A DNA stretch of 64,000 nt from Shewanella sp. TC10 (GCF_009663145.1 NZ_VKHR01000017.1:18086-82085), one strand, 5' to 3'. Numbered from the stretch's first letter, positions 1-9,711 are shown. A program made the numbers and translations. The notes: generated from the letters alone by a model not told the origin.

Positions 1-1219
1 TAATATTTAACGCATGGTCAATTTGCGTATTCGTCACATAAGGCGCCGCGCCTAATCGCAACTGATTGCCTCGACTATCGCAAAGCACATTATTGTTTGC
101 TAACAGTTGCACCCAATTAGCTGCATGAGGAGTCGTCAGTGATAAGAAACCGCCATTGGCCGATAATTCATGTTGAGGTAGCGCAAGGCCAACTTTATCT
201 GCTCCAATAGCCTCAATCCCTTGCCACAGGCGGCCAATCTGCGCTTGATTGATATCACGTAACACAAGATCGGTTAATTGTTGCTGCTCGAAAAATTCAA
301 ATACAGCACATGCTCGATAATGACTTGTGGGATCATAAGTTGATCCCGCGAAAGCAGATTGTCCCTGACCATACCCCACCTTTCCAGGCACTTGATCTAA
401 TACATCAAACTCTGCATACCACCCCGTGATAATGGGATGACCTTGGTAACCAGCCGGAATACGCATCATGCAATTTCCCTCGCCAGCCTGACAATACTTA
501 TAGCCGCCCGCAACGATAAAGGCTGACTCTAATTGCCACGCAGCCAAATTAAACGGCACCACATTTAGCGCATGATAGGCATCAACTAAACAAGGCACAT
601 TTAGCGACTTTGCCGCTTTGGCGACGAGCCCAACATCGTAAAATATCTCACTGGTATTAAAGAACACCGCTGACAACATCACCGCATCTGTGTCTGCATC
701 AATCTTTTCGATAACTCTTTGAGCAAGCGTGTCACTTGGAAATACAGGCACAACTTCGATTGTGCAATTAAGCTCTTGCAGGCGCTGTAGTTGCCGTCTT
801 AAAGAATGAAACTCGCCATCGGTAGTGACTATTTTTAACGGCCTTTTTGGCTGTTTTTTGGAAGTAATCGCTGAACTGCTATTTGAATGAGTAGTCGAGG
901 AACTTGATGAAGCTGCGGTGAAATAATCTAAGTCAGAAATAAAGCGCAAAATCAGTTCATGAGTTGAAGAACCAAGCGCAATTTGGCCATTGGCTTCTCC
1001 CATTAAACGACGATAGAAATCTCGCACTTTATCGGCTTTAGCCAGTGCAAGTCCCCACTTATCATCAATATGAAGTGCTGCATCGTTATAACAATCTAAC
1101 ACACCTTGCTTCGCCACATCAGGCCAAGCTTGGTGAGAGTGACCAGAAAGTAATATCCGTTCACTGACATTAAAATCGCTATAGTATTGCTGTAATTGCC
1201 CCGCGTCATGATTATTCAT
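1..1219 (-). CDS. kynU: kynureninase (C-terminus cut by window start)
   Basis: Probable PLP-dependent kynureninase, cleaving kynurenine (or 3-hydroxykynurenine) to anthranilate and alanine in tryptophan catabolism. The frame is open from the ATG at 1219 to the window edge, about 406 residues. Visible class V aminotransferase features are an N-terminal SGHSHQAWPDV segment, an acidic cofactor-binding stretch VDAYHALN and a GGYKYCQAGEG segment whose lysine (K241) should form the Schiff base. A Ser/Thr-rich insert (about residues 104-120) separates two conserved parts and looks like a flexible linker. It lies 100 bp downstream of kynA on the same strand, so the two probably form an operon. The family call is good. 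The sequence is divergent from textbook KynU, so a related class V enzyme is the alternative. Confidence 0.8.
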   Translation of the reverse strand, partial: MNNHDAGQLQQYYSDFNVSERILLSGHSHQAWPDVAKQGVLDCYNDAALHIDDKWGLALAKADKVRDFYRRLMGEANGQIALGSSTHELILRFISDLDYFTAASSSSSTTHSNSSSAITSKKQPKRPLKIVTTDGEFHSLRRQLQRLQELNCTIEVVPVFPSDTLAQRVIEKIDADTDAVMLSAVFFNTSEIFYDVGLVAKAAKSLNVPCLVDAYHALNVVPFNLAAWQLESAFIVAGGYKYCQAGEGNCMMRIPAGYQGHPIITGWYAEFDVLDQVPGKVGYGQGQSAFAGSTYDPTSHYRACAVFEFFEQQQLTDLVLRDINQAQIGRLWQGIEAIGADKVGLALPQHELSANGGFLSLTTPHAANWVQLLANNNVLCDSRGNQLRLGAAPYVTNTQIDHALNI

Positions 1220-1223
1220 TTTT

Positions 1224-1288
1224 GTTTTTATCTCTGCAAAAGTACGTTTTATCTCTTCAAAAGTGCGTTTTTATCTCTTCAAAAATGC
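1224..1288 (-). repeat. three tandem 21-22 bp repeats before kynU
   Basis: Three near-identical units (1224-1245, 1246-1266, 1267-1288), each carrying GTTTTTATCTCT followed by a CAAAA stretch. On the kynU strand each unit reads AGAGATAAAAAC, so the purine-rich ribosome-binding region just upstream of the kynU ATG is present three times. The repeat fills most of the kynA-kynU spacer. Copy number could change by slippage and alter kynU translation; that consequence is inference. Confidence 0.75.
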
Positions 1289-1318
1289 GCTTATTAGCTT
1301 AGGCTTTTATAGCCCTGG

Positions 1319-2284
1319 TTACAGATGCGTTCTAAGCTCAAATAACTCAGGGAAAAAGCTAATATCTAAAGACTTTTTCAAAAACTCAACACCAGATGAG
1401 CCGCCTGTTCCGGCCTTATTACCAATGATCCGCTGCACGGTATACATATGTTTAAAGCGCCATTGCTGAAAACTATCTTCAATATCGACTAACTTTTCAG
1501 CCAGTTCGTACAAGTCAAAATGCTTATCGGCATCTTGATAAACCTTGATCCAAGCATCAAGCACACACTTTTGAGATTGGTACGGTTTGCTGAAATCGTG
1601 ATTGTTAGAATCAAAGCGGCTTAATTCATCATCAGTTACGTTTTTATCATCGATTGGTTTATCATCGATTGATTTATCAGAGAATTCTTGGGCAGTGATC
1701 AGGCCTCTGTCCTTAAGTACTTGAATACTCACATCGTATAAACTCGGTGCATGCAGTAAATCATTTAACTCTTGATATACCTCAGGATGACTTTTGTGCA
1801 CCTCAAGTAAGTCAGCATTTTTGTTACCTAATAAAAACTCAATTTTGCGATAACCATAGGACTGAAACCCCGATGAATGACCTAAGGCATCACGAAATTT
1901 GAGGTAGTCGACAGGGGTCAGTGTGGCGAGAATATTCCATGATTGAGTGAGCTGATTCAAAATCTGTTTCACACGAGAGATGACTTTAAAAGCATGGCCA
2001 AAATCGCCAGTGTTAATATTATCAATAGCACAAGTTAACTCATGTCCCGCAAGCTTAAGCCAAAGCTCACTGGCTTGATGAATAACAATAAAAAGCATCT
2101 CGTCATGTTGATCTGACAAAGGTTGCTGCGCCGATAAGATTTTCTCAAGATTGAGATAATCGCCATAGGACATATCATCTTTAAAATCAGTATGAATACT
2201 ATCTTCTAGCTCTCTAAAGTTAGCTTTGGTCTCATTGTTATTATCCGGCTGACTCGCAGACTTATGACCAAGTGGGCACCCCAT
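1319..2284 (-). CDS. kynA: tryptophan 2,3-dioxygenase
   Basis: Haem-dependent TDO that opens the indole ring of tryptophan to N-formylkynurenine, the first step of the kynurenine route. The 321 residues include the family signatures MSYGDYLNLEKILSAQ, HDEMLFIVIHQASELWLKL, the FQSYGYRKIEFLLGNKN segment and a C-terminal MYTVQRIIGNKAGTGGSSG substrate loop. The start is supported by an AAGGAG ribosome-binding site six bases before the ATG. There is an N-terminal extension of about 37 residues ahead of the core. A small in-frame duplication encodes SIDDKPIDDKN near residues 205-215, in a loop the family does not need. kynU follows on the same strand. No kynurenine formamidase gene is visible nearby. 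Confidence 0.93.
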   Translation of the reverse strand: MGCPLGHKSASQPDNNNETKANFRELEDSIHTDFKDDMSYGDYLNLEKILSAQQPLSDQHDEMLFIVIHQASELWLKLAGHELTCAIDNINTGDFGHAFKVISRVKQILNQLTQSWNILATLTPVDYLKFRDALGHSSGFQSYGYRKIEFLLGNKNADLLEVHKSHPEVYQELNDLLHAPSLYDVSIQVLKDRGLITAQEFSDKSIDDKPIDDKNVTDDELSRFDSNNHDFSKPYQSQKCVLDAWIKVYQDADKHFDLYELAEKLVDIEDSFQQWRFKHMYTVQRIIGNKAGTGGSSGVEFLKKSLDISFFPELFELRTHL

Positions 2285-3010
2285 GTAAAACTCCTTTGGT
2301 GAGTGACTTGTGTTTAATATCAGTGAAATGCCGCTAAAGTTCGTAAATTAAGCGACAAATAAATAACCTATCACGTAGGTTAAAGACTGACTAACAAGGC
2401 CTCAATTATGGCGTCAGTTTTAATTTACATTTACAGAATATGAGACAGAATTGAAGCTGCACTTTTTGAAGATCAATAGTGTTCAAACAACTCATTTAAA
2501 AGAGATGCTTTAAAGAGAAAGTTAAACAGAAGCGTTAAAGAGAAGCGTTAAGCTACCAGCTTGAATAAATTGGATTGATAAAAAATGACATGATTAAAAT
2601 AACTCTCAGGCTGAAGGCTTCACTGACCTTCAACCTGTAACACTATTTAGCGACAAAACTTAGCGTCTAAATATAGCAACTAGAAAGTCACTTCAACCCT
2701 GCAACTATTTCATCTTGGTTCACTTGCTGGATTAACAGTTCTATAGTCTGAGTACGATTGTCAGTGGCCTGAGAGGCAAAGTTAGCACTGTCATTGGCAG
2801 CGCAGCAGACTACGGTCGTTAACACTAGTGCAATTATGGAATATCGAAATGTCATTGATGCTCTCCCGCTAATATTGGCTTTAGCATAACGATGGGAGGG
2901 TTAAGAAAGGGTTAAGGCTTGTAAAAGGCGCGAATACAGCTGACAAAGATTGAATATTACTCACAAACTATTTAGGATCAGCCCATATACACCCAATTAA
3001 GAAGCAATAC
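2285..3010. other. intergenic, kynA promoter side plus one small ORF
   Basis: Apart from the 55-codon ORF at 2688-2855 this stretch holds no convincing gene. It contains short AGAAGCGTTAA repeats around 2520-2550 and must include the kynA promoter. No clear operator or RNA gene was recognised. Confidence 0.5.
2688..2855 (-). CDS. small secreted protein, 55 aa
   Basis: A short ORF with a strong GGGAGAG ribosome-binding site seven bases before its ATG. The product starts MTFRYSIIALVLTTVV, a typical signal peptide (short basic n-region, hydrophobic core), followed by CCAAND, which gives a plausible AXA-like cleavage site. The mature part is only about 35 polar residues (QATDNRTQTIELL and onward). 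No family was recognised. The combination of a good ribosome-binding site and a signal peptide is the reason to believe it is translated. Chance occurrence cannot be ruled out for such a short frame. Confidence 0.5.
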   Translation of the reverse strand: MTFRYSIIALVLTTVVCCAANDSANFASQATDNRTQTIELLIQQVNQDEIVAGLK

Positions 3011-3619
3011 ATGAACACCGAGCTATATTTTATCTACGACTCACATTGCCCTTGGAGCTATGCTGTCACTCCGTTAGTGAACGCACTTCAAGAAGCTTAT
3101 CCATCGATGAAGGTACACCTTCTACACACAGCGCTTTACGAAGGTAAAACCAGTGCAGGCGAAGAACAAATGGAAGCGGCAGAAAGAGCCAGTGGATTGA
3201 AGTTTGGTCGAGATTATATCCGCTATGCAAACAGCCCTAAAAGCTCAATCAAGACCGCTAACTTAATGGGTTGGATGCAAAGCAAGCAAGCTGACAAACA
3301 GTTACCAGTGCTAAATGCCCTGCAAAGAGCACATTTTATTGAAGGGAACCCATTAAATACTAAGCATGATTTCATGGACATTGTAGAGAAATTTAAATTA
3401 TCTCCATCGAACAAAATATTCCGCGATGAGCTCAGTATGGATGCCGAATATGTTCTTGAAGGTATTGCAGAAATTCAACAAATGATTGGCACTACAAACT
3501 TCCCTGCAATGGTGATGACAGTGGGTGATAATGCTATTTTTATCGACCATTCAAAGTACATCAGCAGTCCACATGCGGTAGTTGATGCGGTTGAAAAAGA
3601 GATAGCTTCGTTTAAGTAA
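3011..3619 (+). CDS. DsbA-fold (thioredoxin-like) protein, cytoplasmic
   Basis: A 202-residue protein of the DSBA/2-hydroxychromene isomerase-like fold. It begins with the beta strand ELYFIYDSHCPWSYA; the CPWSY motif at residues 13-17 corresponds to the CPWC redox site but lacks the second cysteine, as in many FrnE-like and isomerase members. The C-terminal TTNFPAMVMTVGD holds the cis-proline loop of the fold. There is no signal peptide, so it acts in the cytoplasm. With one active-site cysteine it may bind glutathione or act as an isomerase; the substrate is unknown. It stands alone and is followed by a strong terminator. Confidence 0.75.
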   Translation: MNTELYFIYDSHCPWSYAVTPLVNALQEAYPSMKVHLLHTALYEGKTSAGEEQMEAAERASGLKFGRDYIRYANSPKSSIKTANLMGWMQSKQADKQLPVLNALQRAHFIEGNPLNTKHDFMDIVEKFKLSPSNKIFRDELSMDAEYVLEGIAEIQQMIGTTNFPAMVMTVGDNAIFIDHSKYISSPHAVVDAVEKEIASFK

Positions 3620-3650
3620 TCCAATAACAATGAGCACTATTCGAATAAAG

Positions 3651-3676
3651 ACCACGACTAACAATCGTGGTTTTTA
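3651..3676 (+). terminator. rho-independent terminator
   Basis: Stem ACCACGA/TCGTGGT with a 7-base loop followed by TTTTT, 32 bases after the DsbA-fold gene stop. Confidence 0.85.
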
Positions 3677-4120
3677 TTGCCTTAAATTTAACTCATGAAT
3701 TACTGGCACATTACTCTCCAAATTTCTCCCCTATTCCAAGAAATACATCTCTTTTATAAATGATTAATTTACATTTTAAATAATAATTTTTTTATTATTT
3801 AAAATCATAACCTTAAGATTAAATAATTTTTAAATCGCAATTATCTCGCCGCTAACCTGCTGATTATAAATACTGCATATCATTGAATATAAAATCACAC
3901 ACTTCGCTTATCAGAACAATAGCCAACGTCCCACACTGAATATTTATTCAAAAAGGCGTAGCTTAAAAAACAATCAAAAAACCACCAAGTAATTTTCACA
4001 TTAATTTTACAAATGTAACAACTAAAGATACATTGATCGCCGCAACGCACTCAAATAGAGTTTTGCGCTGCAAAAACAATAATAAATAATTTTTTACTCT
4101 GAATAACATGGAAGATAGTT
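3677..4120. other. AT-rich upstream region of the protease
   Basis: No ORF of note. Very AT-rich between 3770 and 3840. It must hold the promoter and any operator of the secreted protease that follows. I see no clear -35/-10 pair that stands out from the AT background. Confidence 0.45.
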
Positions 4121-6556
4121 ATGACTAAAAACAAAGTAACAACAGTCCTCGGACTGTCTGTACTGGCACTTTCGATCTCTGCCAGTCTCAATGCAGCACC
4201 TGCCTTTACACCAAATGTGAATAGTAATTCACCTCAACTCAATCAGCAAAGTCCGCTACCTAAGCGCTATATTGTTAAGTTTAAAAATGCCAATGCGGCC
4301 GCTGCAGGGTTTTCAACTCAAGCAGCTTCTGATGGCATTAGCGATGCCCAGTATGAACCAAGAAGTAACGAGGTTTTCTCTCATTTTCGTGCAATGAACA
4401 GTGTTTCAGCCAAGGAAATGAAGCGAATTGGTCGCAGTAACAGCTATAGCGTCAAGCTCGATAGCAAAAACCTACAGTCACTCAGGTATCGTGCAGATGT
4501 TGATTACGTGGAAGAGGATGTTCAACGTCGATTACTCAGTGAAACCACTCCTTGGGGTCAAAGCTATGTAGGTGCAACTTCAGTCAGTGATAGCCAAGCT
4601 GGAAACCGCACAATTTGTATTATTGATTCAGGTTACGACTTAGGGCATAACGATCTTAATGCCAATAATGTCACTGGCACCAATAACTCAGGCACTAACA
4701 ACTGGTATGAACCAGGTGCAGGTAATGCTCATGGTACTCACGTAGCGGGTACCATTGCAGCAATAGCCAATAATGAAGGTGTAGTGGGCGTGATGCCTAA
4801 TCAAAATGCCAACATTCATGTGATTAAAGTGTTTAATGCTTCAGGCTGGGGTTACTCTTCAGATCTTGTCGCTGCTGTAGACACCTGTGTCAACAATAAT
4901 GCTGATGTAGTAACGATGAGCTTAGGTGGCACAGGCTCAAGTAATACAGAACGAAATGCCCTAGCTGCCCATGAAAACAATGGTGTACTACTGATAGCAG
5001 CTGCAGGTAACGATGGTAATGATACCCTAAGTTATCCGGCATCTTACGACTCAGTTATGTCTGTTGCAGCAGTGGATAGCAATAAAGACCACGCGGCGTT
5101 TTCACAATTCACCGCTCAAGTCGAAATCTCTGGTCCTGGTGAAGCTATTTTATCAACCGTCACTCGCGGAGAAGGTCGATTAGCGGATATTACTATCAAT
5201 GGTCAGTCATATTTTGATGATGGTGTTGTGCCTCACAATCGCTATGTTTTGTCAGGTTCAACCCATGTCAGCACACCATTTATTGGCACTGCAACTGGTG
5301 AGTTAGCCGAATGTTCAGTCAGCGGCAGTAACTTTAACTGTGGCAATATGAGCAATAAAGTTTGTTTAGTTGAGCGTATTGGAAACCAAGGTAGTAGCTA
5401 CCCAGATATTGATGCTGTAAAAGCGTGTGAAGCTGCTGGAGCAAGTGCATCTATCGTTTACAGTAATACTGCATTACCTGGGCTACAAAACCCATTTTTG
5501 GTCGATAGCAATAACGAAGCGCCTATTGTGTCGGTTTCGGTAGACCGTGCAACGGGTTTAGCATTGCGCAACCAAGTGGGTTCGTCAGTGACTGTGACTA
5601 ATACTGATAATGAAGATTATGAGTACTACAACGGGACATCAATGGCGACGCCTCATGTATCAGGGGTAGCAACCTTAGTCTGGAGTCATCATCCAGAATG
5701 TAGCGCCACCCAAATTCGCGCAGCGCTTAATGCAACAGCTGAAGACTTATCTATTCCTGGCCGAGATAACCAAACGGGTTATGGCTTAGTAGATGCTGAA
5801 GCAGCTAAAGCTTATTTAGATGCTTCATGTACTGGGCCAACCGATCCTGGTACTGGTGTAGGAGATGACGAGCTTACCAATGGCGTGGCTAAGTCTAACT
5901 TAAGTGGCGGCACAGGCGATGAGCTTTTCTACTCGATTGATGTGCCAGCTGGCGCGACTGATTTGAGCTTTACCATGAGTGGTGGTAGCGGCGATGCTGA
6001 CTTATATGTCCAGTACGGCGCAGCCCCTACAACCAGCAGCTATGATTGTCGTCCGTGGAAAGGTGGCAACGCAGAGTCTTGTCCTATCGCAACCCCACAA
6101 ACTGGCACTTACCATGTGATGGTCCGAGGTTACAGTGCATTTAGCGGTGTTAGCTTAGTCGCTAATTACACTGAAGCATCTGGCGGTGGTTCAGGTGGTG
6201 GCACTGGTGGTGCGGCAACATATTCAAACAACACGACTTATAGCATTCCTGATAACAGCAGCGTAGGCGTTAGCAGTTCATTAACTGCAACCCGCACTGG
6301 CGATTCAGGTGAAATCACCGTAAGCGTTAATATTAGCCATACTTATATAGGCGACTTACAAGTTGAGCTTTATAGCCCAACAGGTCAAGTGGCGGTATTA
6401 CACGACAATAGTGGTGGCAGTGCCAACGATATTGTTAAAACGTACACTGTTGATATGACGGGTGTTGAATCAGCTGGCGATTGGACACTTAAAGCGGTAG
6501 ATAGTGCTAGGCGTGATACAGGTACTATTAATACTTGGGAACTGACCTTTCAATAG
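4121..6556 (+). CDS. secreted subtilisin-like serine protease (S8) with PPC and P domains
   Basis: An 811-residue extracellular protease. Order of parts: signal peptide (about 1-26), I9 propeptide/inhibitor (about 48-138, KRYIVKFKNAN to VDYVEEDVQ), S8 catalytic domain with Asp169 (IIDSGYDLGHNDL), His204 (HGTHVAG), oxyanion Asn297 (AAAGNDG) and Ser507 (NGTSMATPHVSG), a PA-type insert between about 352 and 495, a bacterial pre-peptidase C-terminal domain (about 590-680, SGGSGDADLYVQYG), a Gly-rich linker, and a C-terminal proprotein-convertase P domain (about 700-811). Such proteases are exported by Sec, mature by autocleavage and supply peptides. It is a single-gene unit with a terminator behind it. 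Confidence 0.93.
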   Translation: MTKNKVTTVLGLSVLALSISASLNAAPAFTPNVNSNSPQLNQQSPLPKRYIVKFKNANAAAAGFSTQAASDGISDAQYEPRSNEVFSHFRAMNSVSAKEMKRIGRSNSYSVKLDSKNLQSLRYRADVDYVEEDVQRRLLSETTPWGQSYVGATSVSDSQAGNRTICIIDSGYDLGHNDLNANNVTGTNNSGTNNWYEPGAGNAHGTHVAGTIAAIANNEGVVGVMPNQNANIHVIKVFNASGWGYSSDLVAAVDTCVNNNADVVTMSLGGTGSSNTERNALAAHENNGVLLIAAAGNDGNDTLSYPASYDSVMSVAAVDSNKDHAAFSQFTAQVEISGPGEAILSTVTRGEGRLADITINGQSYFDDGVVPHNRYVLSGSTHVSTPFIGTATGELAECSVSGSNFNCGNMSNKVCLVERIGNQGSSYPDIDAVKACEAAGASASIVYSNTALPGLQNPFLVDSNNEAPIVSVSVDRATGLALRNQVGSSVTVTNTDNEDYEYYNGTSMATPHVSGVATLVWSHHPECSATQIRAALNATAEDLSIPGRDNQTGYGLVDAEAAKAYLDASCTGPTDPGTGVGDDELTNGVAKSNLSGGTGDELFYSIDVPAGATDLSFTMSGGSGDADLYVQYGAAPTTSSYDCRPWKGGNAESCPIATPQTGTYHVMVRGYSAFSGVSLVANYTEASGGGSGGGTGGAATYSNNTTYSIPDNSSVGVSSSLTATRTGDSGEITVSVNISHTYIGDLQVELYSPTGQVAVLHDNSGGSANDIVKTYTVDMTGVESAGDWTLKAVDSARRDTGTINTWELTFQ

Positions 6557-6600
6557 CCAGTTTAAGTGAGTGCTCACTGAGCTCTTGTCAGTGATACTTC

Positions 6601-6636
6601 ATGCCTGTCAGCTCCCCTCTGGCAGGCATTTTTTGT
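6601..6636 (+). terminator. rho-independent terminator
   Basis: Stem ATGCCTG/CAGGCAT followed by TTTTTT, just after the protease gene. Confidence 0.8.
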
Positions 6637-6865
6637 AACTCTTATAATAATATTAAAGTCTATTTATAACTATTAAGAGCGAAAACTCATTTTTATGCAG
6701 CTATCGATTAATGTGAAAAATCTCATCTTTTGATAGCTAATTGAATTATAAAATCTGAAGATAATCTGAGGCGTTACTCTTGCCATTCAATCGTAGAATA
6801 GGTAGTTTTAGCTTTATTGCAAGGACGATTAAAGTCCATAAATTAAAAATAAAAAAGGACTTAAA

Positions 6866-7705
6866 ATGGGAAATATTCTTTGGGTAGCTTCTTACCCCAA
6901 ATCTGGTAATACTTGGGTTCGAGCGTTTATTGAAAATTATATCCAAAATTCAGAAAGCTCAATCGATATCAATACAATGCATACTATCTCTACTGCAGAA
7001 TCCGCCGCACATAGATTTCAAAATAAAATTAGAGATAATAGGAAAACAACAGATTTATCCTTAGAAGAGATTTGTGCTCTAAGGCCATCAGTTCAATCTG
7101 ACATCGCCATGCAAGCAAACGGTACTACCTTTGTTAAAACTCATAATTACTTGGGTGAATATAATGGGTACCCGCTTCATAACTCTATGGTCACTTCTGG
7201 CGCCATTTACATAGTAAGAAATCCATTGGATGTTACCATTTCAATGGCTAAGTATTTTGACTACACCATTGATGAAACCATAGACTATATGGCTGAAGAA
7301 ATGACTGGAACGCCTAATGAGGCTGGCAATGTACCGCAAATAATTACTTCTTGGTCAATGCATGTTTCAAGTTGGACTCAAACCCCTGAAGATTCTCGAT
7401 TGGTTTTACGTTACGAGGATATATTGGACAACCCTAAAAAAGTGTTGAGAAAAGTTGAGTCATTTTTAGGGTTGAAAAAAGATCCTAAACGTTTAAAAAA
7501 TGCAATTTTAAACTCCTCCTTCGCCAAATTAAAAGCACAAGAATTGAAACATGGTTTTGTCGAAAAGCACGAAAACGCTAATGCATTTTTCCGCAGCGGC
7601 ATGAAGCATCAATGGCAACAAGCACTAACAACTGAACAAGTTAATCGAATAGTCGATATTCATGGTGAGCAAATGGCTAGATATAAATATCTTCCTAGTA
7701 AATAA
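6866..7705 (+). CDS. sulfotransferase (PAPS-dependent, Sulfotransfer_1 type)
   Basis: A 279-residue cytosolic sulfotransferase that would move sulfate from PAPS to a hydroxyl or amine acceptor. The 5'-phosphosulfate loop is YPKSGNTW at residues 10-17. The 3'-phosphate site is in AIYIVRNPLDVTISMAKYF, and the C-terminal region carries the family's RSGMKHQWQQALT and the GEQMARYKYL ending. It has a good AAAAAGGA ribosome-binding site. It is far more AT-rich than the protease before it, which hints at a separate origin. The acceptor is unknown. It differs from the two sulfotransferases at 35-38.8 kb by lacking TPR and SEC-C parts. Confidence 0.85.
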   Translation: MGNILWVASYPKSGNTWVRAFIENYIQNSESSIDINTMHTISTAESAAHRFQNKIRDNRKTTDLSLEEICALRPSVQSDIAMQANGTTFVKTHNYLGEYNGYPLHNSMVTSGAIYIVRNPLDVTISMAKYFDYTIDETIDYMAEEMTGTPNEAGNVPQIITSWSMHVSSWTQTPEDSRLVLRYEDILDNPKKVLRKVESFLGLKKDPKRLKNAILNSSFAKLKAQELKHGFVEKHENANAFFRSGMKHQWQQALTTEQVNRIVDIHGEQMARYKYLPSK

Positions 7706-7752
7706 AAGGGAGTTCATTCTAATAATTTGATTGATTCTCACCTTAATTGGTC

Positions 7753-7793
7753 AAAAGCCACAGATATATTAAGCAATTATCAGCGTGGCTTTT
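7753..7793 (+). terminator. terminator-like hairpin
   Basis: Stem AAAAGCCAC/GTGGCTTTT with a long 23-base loop, 47 bases after the sulfotransferase stop; the stem itself ends in T residues. Confidence 0.6.
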
Positions 7794-7938
7794 AATGTTT
7801 TAAATCATCATTCAAACGCAATACTCCTATTAAGTTTACACTTCTCTTCTAACTCTTTCATAACAGTGCCAAATTGAACTCCTAAATCTGCTACAATAGC
7901 GCGCGAAAATAATACTAATAACGACTTATCTGGATTTC

Positions 7939-8991
7939 ATGAAAGACTTTATCATCATCGGTGCTGGCCAGTCTGGCCTATCAATGGCCTATAACTTGGC
8001 TCAAACAAACTCAAATTATTTAGTCTTAGATGCCAACGAACACATTGGCGCTCCATGGTTAAAACGTTGGGATTCATTAACCTTATTTACCCCTACTGAA
8101 TATAATCACCTACCAGGAATGAAATTCCCTTTTCCAAAGGGTTACTATCCGAATAAATATGAAGTGGCCGATTACTTAAAAAGTTATGTCGAGCACTTCA
8201 ATATTCCCATTGAGTTTAACCAAAAGGTCACCTCGGTTACTAAAGTTGATGGTGTATTTGAAGTGACTACTGCAAAAGAGCAGTTTAAATCCAAGCAAGT
8301 CATTATTGCTACTGGGCCATTTCATACTCCCTACACACCGCCTTGCCATACCGATATTGCCGAAGATGTGACTCAATTACATAGCGAGAATTATAAGAAC
8401 CCTAATCAACTTCAAGATGGAGATTGCTTAGTGGTTGGTGCGGGCGATTCAGGAGTGCAAATCCTATCGGAGATTGCTGATACTGGCCGCAAAGTTCATT
8501 TCTCTGGCACAGATAATATTAAAGCGATTCCTCAGACCTTTTTGGGCAAAACATTATGGTGGTGGTTTACTAAAATCGGTTTCTTATCGGTTAATCGTTA
8601 TAGCAAGATTGGCCAATGGCTCAGTAAAGGCGTACAGCCTGTGATAGGCACTGATGTAAAATCATTGCTAGCTAAAGATAACGTCATCCACATGGGCCGT
8701 ACCTTATCCGCTGATGAAACTAGCATTACTTTCCAAAAAGGCAGTGTTAGCAGTATTAAAAACATCATTTGGGCGACGGGCTTTAAACCTAACTTCTTTT
8801 GGATTGATGGCATTTCATTTGATGAAATGAATTACCCAAGTAATTATCGTGGCGTTAGCAATGATATTGAAGGCTTGTACTTCATCGGCCTACCCTGGTT
8901 ATACACCCGAGGTTCAGCCACCCTTGGCGGAGTTTGGAAAGATGCTGATTACTTAATGAATTACATTGCCAAAAATCAACAAGCAGCCTAA
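7939..8991 (+). CDS. FAD/NAD(P)-dependent monooxygenase-like flavoprotein (CzcO type)
   Basis: A 350-residue flavoprotein with an N-terminal FAD Rossmann motif IIIGAGQSGLSMAYNL (residues 5-20) and a second nucleotide motif VVGAGDSGVQIL near residues 165-176 for NAD(P)H. The architecture matches the Baeyer-Villiger/FMO-like family that includes CzcO and ArsO. The segment PWLKRWDSLTLFTPTEYNHLPG is typical of this group. The reaction cannot be assigned from sequence alone: oxygenation of a small molecule or a plain oxidoreductase role are both possible. No metal or arsenic resistance genes lie beside it. It ends at a bidirectional terminator shared with the convergent LysE gene. Confidence 0.8.
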   Translation: MKDFIIIGAGQSGLSMAYNLAQTNSNYLVLDANEHIGAPWLKRWDSLTLFTPTEYNHLPGMKFPFPKGYYPNKYEVADYLKSYVEHFNIPIEFNQKVTSVTKVDGVFEVTTAKEQFKSKQVIIATGPFHTPYTPPCHTDIAEDVTQLHSENYKNPNQLQDGDCLVVGAGDSGVQILSEIADTGRKVHFSGTDNIKAIPQTFLGKTLWWWFTKIGFLSVNRYSKIGQWLSKGVQPVIGTDVKSLLAKDNVIHMGRTLSADETSITFQKGSVSSIKNIIWATGFKPNFFWIDGISFDEMNYPSNYRGVSNDIEGLYFIGLPWLYTRGSATLGGVWKDADYLMNYIAKNQQAA

Positions 8992-9018
8992 GTAAAAGCA
9001 GCGACCTATTGAAACAAA

Positions 9019-9053
9019 AAAGCGGAATGAGCATATACTCATTCCGCTTTTTG
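9019..9053. terminator. bidirectional terminator
   Basis: Stem of about 13 bp (AAAGCGGAATGAG/CTCATTCCGCTTT) with A-run before and T-run after, between convergent genes ending at 8991 and 9070. Confidence 0.85.
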
Positions 9054-9069
9054 CTGATATGACGTCGGC

Positions 9070-9711
9070 TTAACTAATATTTTGTACTTGCGATGCTAAT
9101 AACCAAATCGCTAACGCAAAAAATATCACGCCCATAAACTTGTTTTGGTAAGTACGAAACTTGTCATTTTTAAGCAATGGTTTACCTAAGCTGCCCACTA
9201 GCGCCACCAGCAATAAGTTAAACAGTAGTCCCATTACATTCAGTAATAGGCCCAAAGCCAGCATTTGCTCACCAGAGCTTGCTGTAAGCTGAGTTGAGAC
9301 AAATTGCGGTAAAAACAGCACAAAGAATATCAGTGCTTTTGGGTTCAATAAGTTACTGAAAACCGCACGGCGGTATAGAAGCTTTGCTAAGTTATTTTGC
9401 TGTTCAATTTCTGGCGCGTCAGCTGCGCTGCTGCGCATACAGTCCCAGCCCATTTTTAATAAATAGGCGCCGCCCAATACTCTAAGCACTTCAAGCGCCA
9501 TTGGGTTCATCGCCACTAAAGCAGATACGCCCATCGCAGCCAGTAAGGTGAGAATTAATCCTGAAGTGGCATTACCAAAACTGGCATACACGCCAACCTT
9601 GCGGCCATAGCTCAGGCTTGAACTGGCGATCAGCAGCATGTCAGGCCCAGGGATCAACAATAAGGCCACCACAGTGGTTAAATAAACAGGGAGTAAAGCC
9701 AGATCGATCAT
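9070..9711 (-). CDS. LysE/RhtB-family exporter
   Basis: A 213-residue inner-membrane protein with about six hydrophobic segments and the LysE family signature LIPGPDMLLIASSSLSYGRK at residues 19-38. The second half contains NLLNPKALIFFVLFLPQFV, also characteristic. Members export amino acids or related small molecules by proton exchange; the substrate cannot be named here. It stands alone on the minus strand. Confidence 0.88.
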   Translation of the reverse strand: MIDLALLPVYLTTVVALLLIPGPDMLLIASSSLSYGRKVGVYASFGNATSGLILTLLAAMGVSALVAMNPMALEVLRVLGGAYLLKMGWDCMRSSAADAPEIEQQNNLAKLLYRRAVFSNLLNPKALIFFVLFLPQFVSTQLTASSGEQMLALGLLLNVMGLLFNLLLVALVGSLGKPLLKNDKFRTYQNKFMGVIFFALAIWLLASQVQNIS

